DNA from: Myxococcales bacterium
GTDB taxonomy: Bacteria; Myxococcota; Myxococcia; Myxococcales; Myxococcaceae
Direction: 5' to 3'
DNA: 10,034 bases
NCBI GenBank assembly: GCA_003153055.1
Contig: PMBV01000330.1
Span: 1 to 10,034 of the forward strand
Shown here piece by piece: positions 4,885 to 10,034 of this stretch. Position 1 is the first letter of the stretch, and every line of letters begins with the position of its first letter. A program made the position numbers and the translations under genes. The notes beneath the pieces were generated by a model, which made no database searches, was not told where the DNA came from, and worked only from the letters and a program-made list of their open reading frames with translations.

Positions 4885-7800
4885 GTGCCGGGCACGCAAA
4901 GGCATCCATCGGTTCTTGGCTTCGTCGGCTCCAGCGTGTGCTTGGTTGTGGTGTCAGCCACCTCATGCCAGAAGCCGACCTCGGAGCCAGCGACCGCCAG
5001 CGAGCAGGCCCTGCAGCTCGGGAGCAGGCCGGCACGGCTGCCGAGCTCGACGAAGGCGCTCCGGGAGCAGCTCGACACGCGCTACCGGCTGGGCCCTGAC
5101 CGTCGCCTCCTGCTGGCCATCTCCGACGTGCATGCGCTGTTGACGAGTCAGCCATGGAAGGAGACGCGGGCCCGCTGGCTGGGCGATCGCTTCGCCCTGG
5201 AGCGCGACGGTGTGGAGCTCGGCAGGCTCAGTGAGCTGGCCGACTTCTCCGAGAGCTACGCCCTGCTCACCGGCGTCGCTCGCCACGAGCTCGACACCTC
5301 CTCGCTCACCTTCGAGTCGAGCGAGCCCGCCACCGTGGTGCCGAGGCCGAGGCACCAGGCCGCCCGTTCGGGCCCGCGCGGCAAGCCGAAGGCCCGCCCG
5401 CCGGTGGAGGACGAGCCCTTGCTCCTCGAGCAAGACGCGGTGGCGACGGTGGAGCGGGTTGAGAAAGCCTGGCACGAAGGGCACCGCTCGACGGCGGATC
5501 TCCAGGCCGCCGCGCTGGCGCTCTCGTCGCTGTCGTTTCAGGCCCTCGACACGATGGAGCTGGGCGATCGACTCACGGCGCGGGCGCTGGCGGTGGTAGC
5601 GCTCGCCCGAGCCGTCGGAGGGCCAGCGCCGACGCGCGCCGAGGTGCTGGTCGCCCGCGCGCTCGACTACGAGCTCCCGGCGGCCCGGCTGGCCAAGTCG
5701 CTCCCGACCGATGACTCGCTCAGGGCCTTCGTCCAACAAGACGAAGAGACGCTGCGGCTGCGGAGCCTCGCGCCGACCGCCTCGGCGGCGACCCAGTACC
5801 TCTGGTCGCGCTGGGTGGCCGATGCGCAGGTGGATCACCGACGGCGGGAGGGCGAGACCACTGACTTGCCCTCACTGGCGAACCGGCTGCGCAGCCGGGG
5901 CTTTCACGACGAGCTCGACGTGGCCCTGCTCGTCTCCACGCTGGCTCAGGCCGAGGCGGCGAGGGACGCTGGCGACGGGCGCGTAGGGGAATGGCTCGTG
6001 GCGCTCCGAAGAGCCCGCACCGAACGCGACCGAATGGCCGGGTACCGGAGAATCGCCAAGGGCCTCGGCCAGCCCAAGGGCCTCTTCACCCGGCTCGAGG
6101 CTTCGCTCGACGGCCTCCCCGACGGGCTGCTCCTCAGCCGCGCCGCCAGGCAGGACTACTTCCTCGCGCTGTTGTATTCGGCGCTCGACGTGATGGGGCA
6201 CCGGCTGCTCGATGAGCGCTCGATGCCCGAGCTCGCAGGCGGGTGGGTCGCCGAGCTCGGCAGCGCCGCGACGCCCCGCGCGCGCGAGCTCAAGCGATGG
6301 CTCGAGACGTTGGCGCAGGCCCGCTCGGGCCACGCGACCGAGCAGCTCCTCGACGAGCTCGAGACGATGACGACGCTGGGCTCGGCCCCCAGGGCCCGGG
6401 TTCTCGACGAGCTGAGCAAGGTGGCCGATTGGGGCGACCCCCAGTTCCCTCCTCTGGTGCAGCGCCTGGCCCAAGGCCTCGACGCCCGCCCGACCCATCG
6501 CCTGCGGCTGGGCGAGGCGACCCGGCTCGGGTTGCGCGATCTCCGCTTGGCGGATCGCTTCACGCGCTCCGGGCTCGAGAGCCTCCGCTCGCCGAGCCAC
6601 GAGATTCAACAGGCAGGGGACAGCGGTGATTGGGCGACCCTGAAGCAGCTCGCCCAGGCACCACATCTCACGGCGCAGGAGCGAGCCCAGTCAGTCGACT
6701 CGCTGCTCCAGCACCACCAGGTGACTCGCGACGAGGCCCGCCGAAAGCTGCGCGACCTGCTCGACCCCAAGGGCAACGACTGGGTGCTCCGCCGACGGCT
6801 CGTCGAGCTGCTCGAGGCCGACGGCCGCTACGCCGAGGCTCGTGGTCTCGTCATCGAGTGGCTGAACCGCAAGCTGCCCGAGAGTCTCGAGCGTGTCACC
6901 GCCCAGACGGCGCTGGCGCGCGAGTACTGGCTCGACCAAGACCTCGACAACGCCTGGGCCACGGTGGCTCCGTTGGTCGCTGGCTGGCAATTCGAGACGG
7001 TGCGCACGGCGGCGCGCATCCTCGCAGCGCAGGGCAAGGCCGCCGAGGCCGAAGAGATGGGCCGGAGGCTCACCAAGCGCTACCCGGGCCCCAAGAGCGA
7101 CGCGGTGCTCTGCGAGGTCTACTGGCGAGAGGGCCGGCAGACCGACGCCGCCGCGGTGCTCTCGGGTTCCTCGCGAATGATTCGACTCACCGACTGGGGC
7201 TTCATCGGCGAGGCCTTCGCCGCGGCGTTTGCCGGCCGCCCTGACGCCGACGCGCTCGCTGCGATGGAGGCGCTGCAGCGCACCGCTCTCGACGCCTTCA
7301 GCCTCTCGCAGCTCGCGACGTCGGTCGCCGCGGGCGGCCGCCACCGGCTGGCCTTCGAGCTCCTCTCCCGGCTCAAAGACCCAGGGCCTGGCCAGCTCGA
7401 GCTGAGCGTGGCCGCCTACTTGGAGCTCAAGCTGGCGAGCGACGAGGCCACCGCTCGCGCCTGGCTCGAGACCGCGGTGCCCTCGGAGTCACGGGCGGCG
7501 CTCTCGACCATCGCCATGAAGACCAAGGCCTACGAGCTGTTGTGGACGCTCGTGCCCACCCCGGATCGACACGACGACGCGGCCGACTTCGTGTGGCTCG
7601 CCCGAGCCACCGGGGCGCTCGACCGCGCGGAGGGTGACCGCGAAGCCTTGCGAAGACACTTCGAACGCACTGGAGACAGCCACTCCCACGTGCTCGGCCG
7701 CTACCTGCTGGGGCTGGAGGACGAGACGGCGGTGCTGCGGCTCGTGGGCACCGAGGCCACGAAGACCTGCGAGGTGGCCTTCTACCTGGGAATGAAGGCC

Positions 7801-7974
7801 GAGTCGGAGCGGCACCTCGAGGAGGCATCAGACTGGTACCACGCGGCGCTGGAGACAGGGCTGGCGGGCGACCACGAGTACCGACTGGCGGCGGATCGCC
7901 TCAGCGCCTGGTACGCGACGGGCAAGAGCCTGGCGCGCCTGGCCACCGAGCAGCCCCAGGCGCGTGGTGGGTGA
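4885..7974 (+). CDS. Large helical-repeat (TPR-like) putative lipoprotein of unknown function
   Basis: From the GTG at 4885 the product is 1029 residues. It opens with a short basic region (Arg6-His7), a hydrophobic core (about 10–24) and SATSC, a slightly atypical lipobox with Cys28 as candidate lipid-attachment site. A low-complexity, Pro/Arg-rich stretch near residues 150–175 (nt 5340–5410) separates a small N-terminal region from a long, Ala/Leu/Arg/Glu-rich, almost wholly helical body. Repeats with TPR character appear from about residue 630 on: DGRYAEARGLVIEWL, LDQDLDNAWATVAPLV, QGKAAEAEEMGRRLTKRYPG, GRQTDAAAVL, and near the end EEASDWYHAALETG. No catalytic motif is visible. Such proteins usually act as envelope scaffolds or assembly factors; the partner here is unknown. 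The gene stands alone, with 168 bp before and 153 bp after. An ATG at 4831 would add 18 residues and spoil the signal peptide. Coding is certain; the function is not. Confidence 0.82.
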   Translation: MPGTQRHPSVLGFVGSSVCLVVVSATSCQKPTSEPATASEQALQLGSRPARLPSSTKALREQLDTRYRLGPDRRLLLAISDVHALLTSQPWKETRARWLGDRFALERDGVELGRLSELADFSESYALLTGVARHELDTSSLTFESSEPATVVPRPRHQAARSGPRGKPKARPPVEDEPLLLEQDAVATVERVEKAWHEGHRSTADLQAAALALSSLSFQALDTMELGDRLTARALAVVALARAVGGPAPTRAEVLVARALDYELPAARLAKSLPTDDSLRAFVQQDEETLRLRSLAPTASAATQYLWSRWVADAQVDHRRREGETTDLPSLANRLRSRGFHDELDVALLVSTLAQAEAARDAGDGRVGEWLVALRRARTERDRMAGYRRIAKGLGQPKGLFTRLEASLDGLPDGLLLSRAARQDYFLALLYSALDVMGHRLLDERSMPELAGGWVAELGSAATPRARELKRWLETLAQARSGHATEQLLDELETMTTLGSAPRARVLDELSKVADWGDPQFPPLVQRLAQGLDARPTHRLRLGEATRLGLRDLRLADRFTRSGLESLRSPSHEIQQAGDSGDWATLKQLAQAPHLTAQERAQSVDSLLQHHQVTRDEARRKLRDLLDPKGNDWVLRRRLVELLEADGRYAEARGLVIEWLNRKLPESLERVTAQTALAREYWLDQDLDNAWATVAPLVAGWQFETVRTAARILAAQGKAAEAEEMGRRLTKRYPGPKSDAVLCEVYWREGRQTDAAAVLSGSSRMIRLTDWGFIGEAFAAAFAGRPDADALAAMEALQRTALDAFSLSQLATSVAAGGRHRLAFELLSRLKDPGPGQLELSVAAYLELKLASDEATARAWLETAVPSESRAALSTIAMKTKAYELLWTLVPTPDRHDDAADFVWLARATGALDRAEGDREALRRHFERTGDSHSHVLGRYLLGLEDETAVLRLVGTEATKTCEVAFYLGMKAESERHLEEASDWYHAALETGLAGDHEYRLAADRLSAWYATGKSLARLATEQPQARGG

Positions 7975-8010
7975 ACACCGGGGTCTCTCAAACCAACTCA
8001 GCCACCGCGA

Positions 8011-8040
8011 TTGACACCCGCGGCGCGTCTCGCCTAAGTC
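8011..8040 (+). promoter_or_regulatory. Probable sigma70-type promoter for trpE
   Basis: TTGACA at 8011–8016 is a perfect -35 consensus. CTAAGTC at 8034–8040, 17–18 bp downstream, is a poor match to the standard -10, but GC-rich genomes often have degenerate -10 elements. The placement, directly before the first trp gene and after an unrelated gene, supports the call. Transcription would start near 8046–8049. Confidence 0.5.
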
Positions 8041-8048
8041 TTGCGGCC

Positions 8049-8120
8049 ATGACACCGACTCATGCGTCTACCCTCCGCACCGCCGCCTCCGAGGCCGTGG
8101 TGTCGCTTTGGCGTCGCTGA
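8049..8120 (+). CDS. Possible 23-codon leader peptide upstream of trpE
   Basis: An ATG at 8049, only about 8 bp after the presumed -10 element, opens a 23-codon frame ending in TGA at 8118–8120, eight bases (7 bp gap) before the preferred trpE start. Its third-last residue is Trp (TGG at 8109–8111), followed by two Arg codons. A leader peptide translated ahead of trpE is a known attenuation device, but classic examples have tandem Trp codons and a terminator hairpin, and neither is seen here. The frame may be chance; it would be read almost without a leader and has no Shine-Dalgarno. Confidence 0.22.
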   Translation: MTPTHASTLRTAASEAVVSLWRR

Positions 8121-8127
8121 GCCCGCC

Positions 8128-9519
8128 GTGAAACCACCATTGAGGGTTGTTCTCCCCGGTGATACCGAGACGCCGGTCTCTGCTTTTCTGAAGCTGGCCG
8201 CCTCGGCACGTCAGGCGTTTCTCCTTGAGTCGGTGGAGCCAGGCGATCGAGTTGGTCGCTTCAGCTTCATCGGCATCAACCCCAGGCGGGTGCTTCGCAC
8301 GCAGGTGGGCGAGGGGCCTGGTCCCTTCGCGCTCCTGGAGGACTTCGTGCGCCACGCCCACGCGCCCGCCCTCGAGGGCTACCCGCCCTTCACCGGCGGG
8401 CTGGTGGGGTTCATCGGCTACGACGCGGTGAAGCGCCTCGAGCCACGGGTGCCGATCGCCAACCCCGACGAGACCGGCTTTCCCGAGGCCGTGTTCTTCG
8501 ACGTCGATACGGTGGTGGCCTTCGACAACGTGCGGCGCGAGCTGCAGCTCATCTCGCAGGTGCGCCCGGAGGACGGCGCCCAAGCCGAGGCCGAGCGTCT
8601 GGCCGAGAAGCGGCTCAAAGCCTTACAGCGGGCGCTCCAGCAGCCGCTGGCGATGCCCAAGGCCCGGCGCGTCGCTCCGGTGAAGTTCCAGCCCCGCGTG
8701 ACCCGGGGGCAGTTCATCAAGAGCGTCGATCGGGCGCGAGAATACGTGGCCGCCGGCGACGTGCAGCAGGTGGTGGTGTCGCAGCGCTTCGACGCGGACA
8801 CTGCGATCGACGGCTTCGAGCTCTACCGAGCGCTCCGGCGCATCAACCCCTCGCCCTTCATGTTCTTCGTGCGAGACGAGGAGCGGGAGTTGATCGGCGC
8901 GAGCCCCGAGCGGCTGGTCGAAGTGCGGGGGCGAAACGTCTCGGTGCGGCCCATCGCCGGCACGCGGAAGCGCGGCACCACGCTGGAAGACGACGCCCGC
9001 CTCGAGGCCGAGCTGTTGGCAGACCCCAAGGAGGCCGCCGAGCACGTGATGCTGGTGGACCTCGGCCGCAACGACGTGGGCCGGGTCGCCACCTTGGGCA
9101 GCGTGAGGGTCGACGCCTACCGAGTGGTGGAGCGCTACTCCCACGTCTTGCACCTGGTCTCGCAGGTCAACGGCTCGCTGGCCAAGGGCCTCACCGGCAT
9201 CGACGCGCTGAAGGCGGCGTTCCCCGCGGGCACGCTCTCGGGTGCGCCCAAAGTGCGAGCGATGGAAATCATCGACGAGCTCGAGGTCGCGCGGCGCGGG
9301 CCCTACGGCGGCGCGGTGGGGTACGTCGACTCCTCGGGAAACGTCGACTTCGCCATCACCATTCGCACCTTCATGCGGCACGGCCGGAAGCTCTCGATTC
9401 AAGCGGGCGCAGGCATCGTGCACGATTCAGTGTCGACGCTGGAATACGAAGAGACGTTGAACAAGGCGAGGGCGTTGTTCGAGGCGGCCAACCTGGCGGC
9501 GAGGGGGCTGGTCCCGTGA
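8128..9519 (+). CDS. trpE: Anthranilate synthase component I
   Basis: This 463-residue enzyme converts chorismate, with ammonia from TrpG, to anthranilate, the first committed step of tryptophan synthesis, in the cytoplasm. The N-terminal domain has ETPVSAFLKL (14–23) and the LLES motif (32–35) of the tryptophan feedback site. The chorismate-binding domain shows QQVVVSQRF (213–221), INPSPFMFF (239–247), ASPERLV (258–264), RPIAGTRKRG (274–283), EHVMLVDLGRND (305–316), HVLHLVSQV (339–347), GTLSGAPKVRAMEIID (368–383), GPYGGAVGY (391–399) and IQAGAGIV (424–431). PIAGT, rather than the PIKGT of PabB, marks anthranilate rather than aminodeoxychorismate synthase. The GTG at 8128 is preferred because it puts ETPVSA at the usual distance from the N-terminus; an in-frame ATG at 8062 would add 22 Pro/Arg-rich residues unlike the family, and a TTG at 8140 is possible. 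None has a strong ribosome site. The stop overlaps trpG by 4 bp. Confidence 0.96.
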   Translation: MKPPLRVVLPGDTETPVSAFLKLAASARQAFLLESVEPGDRVGRFSFIGINPRRVLRTQVGEGPGPFALLEDFVRHAHAPALEGYPPFTGGLVGFIGYDAVKRLEPRVPIANPDETGFPEAVFFDVDTVVAFDNVRRELQLISQVRPEDGAQAEAERLAEKRLKALQRALQQPLAMPKARRVAPVKFQPRVTRGQFIKSVDRAREYVAAGDVQQVVVSQRFDADTAIDGFELYRALRRINPSPFMFFVRDEERELIGASPERLVEVRGRNVSVRPIAGTRKRGTTLEDDARLEAELLADPKEAAEHVMLVDLGRNDVGRVATLGSVRVDAYRVVERYSHVLHLVSQVNGSLAKGLTGIDALKAAFPAGTLSGAPKVRAMEIIDELEVARRGPYGGAVGYVDSSGNVDFAITIRTFMRHGRKLSIQAGAGIVHDSVSTLEYEETLNKARALFEAANLAARGLVP

Positions 9520-10034
9520 CGCGAGTCCTGGTCATCGACAACTACGACTCCTTCACCTTCAACCTGGTGCAGGAGCTGGGCGCCCTCGGCGCGACGCCCA
9601 TCGTCTTCCGCAACGACGCGCTGACGGTCGAGGAGGCCTTGGGCAAGCAGGCCGCGGGCATTCTCATCAGCCCGGGCCCCTGCGCGCCAGACTCGGCGGG
9701 CATCTCGGTCGAGCTCATCAAGCGGGCGCAGGGCCTCGTACCAGTGCTGGGCGTGTGCCTGGGTCACCAAGCCATCGGGGCCGCGTTCGGGGGCAAGGTG
9801 GTGCGCAACGTGCGCGTGGTGCACGGCAAGGCGACGCCAGTGCGCCATCGAAAGGCGGGCGTCTTCAAGACCCTGCCTTCGCCGTTCATGGCCGGCCGAT
9901 ACCACTCGCTGGTCATCGAGAAGGCGACGATGCCGAGCTGCCTCGCGATTACCGCGTGGACCGACGAAGACGAAATCATGGGCGTGCGACACCGGCGCTA
10001 CGACATCGAGGGCGTGCAGTTTCACCCCGAGTCG
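9516..10034 (+). CDS. trpG: Anthranilate synthase component II, glutamine amidotransferase (3' partial)
   Basis: This is the class I glutamine amidotransferase partner of TrpE; it releases ammonia from glutamine and channels it to the TrpE active site. The first 173 residues are in the window and the frame is still open at the last base; family proteins are about 190–200 residues, so only the end is missing. Signatures are VLVIDNYDSFTFNLVQ (4–19), SPGPCAPDSAG (52–62), the nucleophile Cys81 in GVCLGHQ (79–85), the H(130)SL segment in GRYHSLVI, and His170 and Glu172 in VQFHPES at the very end. The start is a GTG overlapping the trpE stop (GTGA), with GAGGGGG at 9501–9507 as ribosome site, so trpE and trpG are translationally coupled and made in matched amounts. 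In many bacteria this subunit also serves PabB, which cannot be judged here. Further trp genes (trpD, trpC) are expected downstream. Confidence 0.96.
   Translation, partial: MTRVLVIDNYDSFTFNLVQELGALGATPIVFRNDALTVEEALGKQAAGILISPGPCAPDSAGISVELIKRAQGLVPVLGVCLGHQAIGAAFGGKVVRNVRVVHGKATPVRHRKAGVFKTLPSPFMAGRYHSLVIEKATMPSCLAITAWTDEDEIMGVRHRRYDIEGVQFHPES

Larger units (their letters stand above)
7975..8127 (+). other. Intergenic/leader region upstream of trpE
   Basis: This 153-bp gap holds the likely trp promoter (8011–8040) and a short open frame (8049–8120). The first 36 bases after the lipoprotein stop show no strong hairpin or T-run, so no intrinsic terminator for the lipoprotein gene is evident. 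CATGA (8048–8052) and TCATG (8060–8064) form a small inverted repeat around the expected transcription start. No GC hairpin followed by a T-run is visible in the gap. Confidence 0.4.

Noticed and set aside
5200..7900. Recurring CTCGAG/GAGCTC-type words within the helical-repeat gene
   Set aside because: They reflect frequent Leu-Glu and Glu-Leu codon pairs in a GC-rich helical protein, with no regular spacing or repeat unit at DNA level.
8062..8127. The ATG at 8062 as the start of trpE
   Set aside because: It would add 22 Pro/Arg-rich residues not typical of TrpE and has no ribosome site. It is kept only as an alternative.
8167..8189. A terminator-like hairpin GAGAC/GTCTC followed by TGCTTTTCT
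   Set aside because: It lies inside trpE over codons for the conserved ETPVSAFL segment, and the stem is only 5 bp, so it is most simply explained by the protein sequence.

Overview
This GC-rich window (nearly all third codon positions are G or C) looks like ordinary chromosome from a myxobacterium or close relative (Myxococcota). The evidence is an alternative complex III (Act) respiratory gene pair, many lipoproteins and secreted proteins, GTG starts, 4-bp start/stop overlaps, and a trpE–trpG pair. The phylum is inferred from gene content and composition; no rRNA or other marker is present. All supported genes are on the plus strand. No tRNA, rRNA, CRISPR array, insertion sequence or integration site was seen.

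Bases 1–1654 are the 3' end of an act operon. The first gene is the C-terminal part of a cytochrome c (ActE-like) that carries an extra C-terminal haem c domain. It is followed by actF, the ten-helix NrfD-like membrane subunit. Together with upstream genes outside the window they would form the quinol:cytochrome c oxidoreductase that replaces the bc1 complex. After a 93-bp gap with inverted repeats comes a tightly packed four-gene cluster (1748–4716): a signal-peptide membrane protein of unknown function, a secreted serine hydrolase of the class C beta-lactamase/6-aminohexanoate-dimer hydrolase superfamily, a small cysteine-rich lipoprotein, and a SAM-dependent methyltransferase with an N-terminal zinc-ribbon-like domain. 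One spare base separates the first two genes and 4-bp overlaps join the rest, so they are very likely co-translated.

A 168-bp gap leads to a large (about 1029-residue) helical-repeat (TPR-like) putative lipoprotein at 4885–7974. It has no recognisable enzymatic motif. It is followed by a 153-bp gap with a consensus TTGACA box and a 23-codon open frame containing one Trp codon. After this gap come trpE (anthranilate synthase component I, 8128–9519) and trpG (component II, 9516 to the window end, truncated). These begin the tryptophan pathway by converting chorismate and glutamine to anthranilate.

Most of the window is conventional housekeeping DNA. The parts least explained by known biology are the four-gene cluster at 1748–4716, the second haem domain on the ActE-like cytochrome, and the trpE leader region. 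No clearly new system could be demonstrated from sequence alone.
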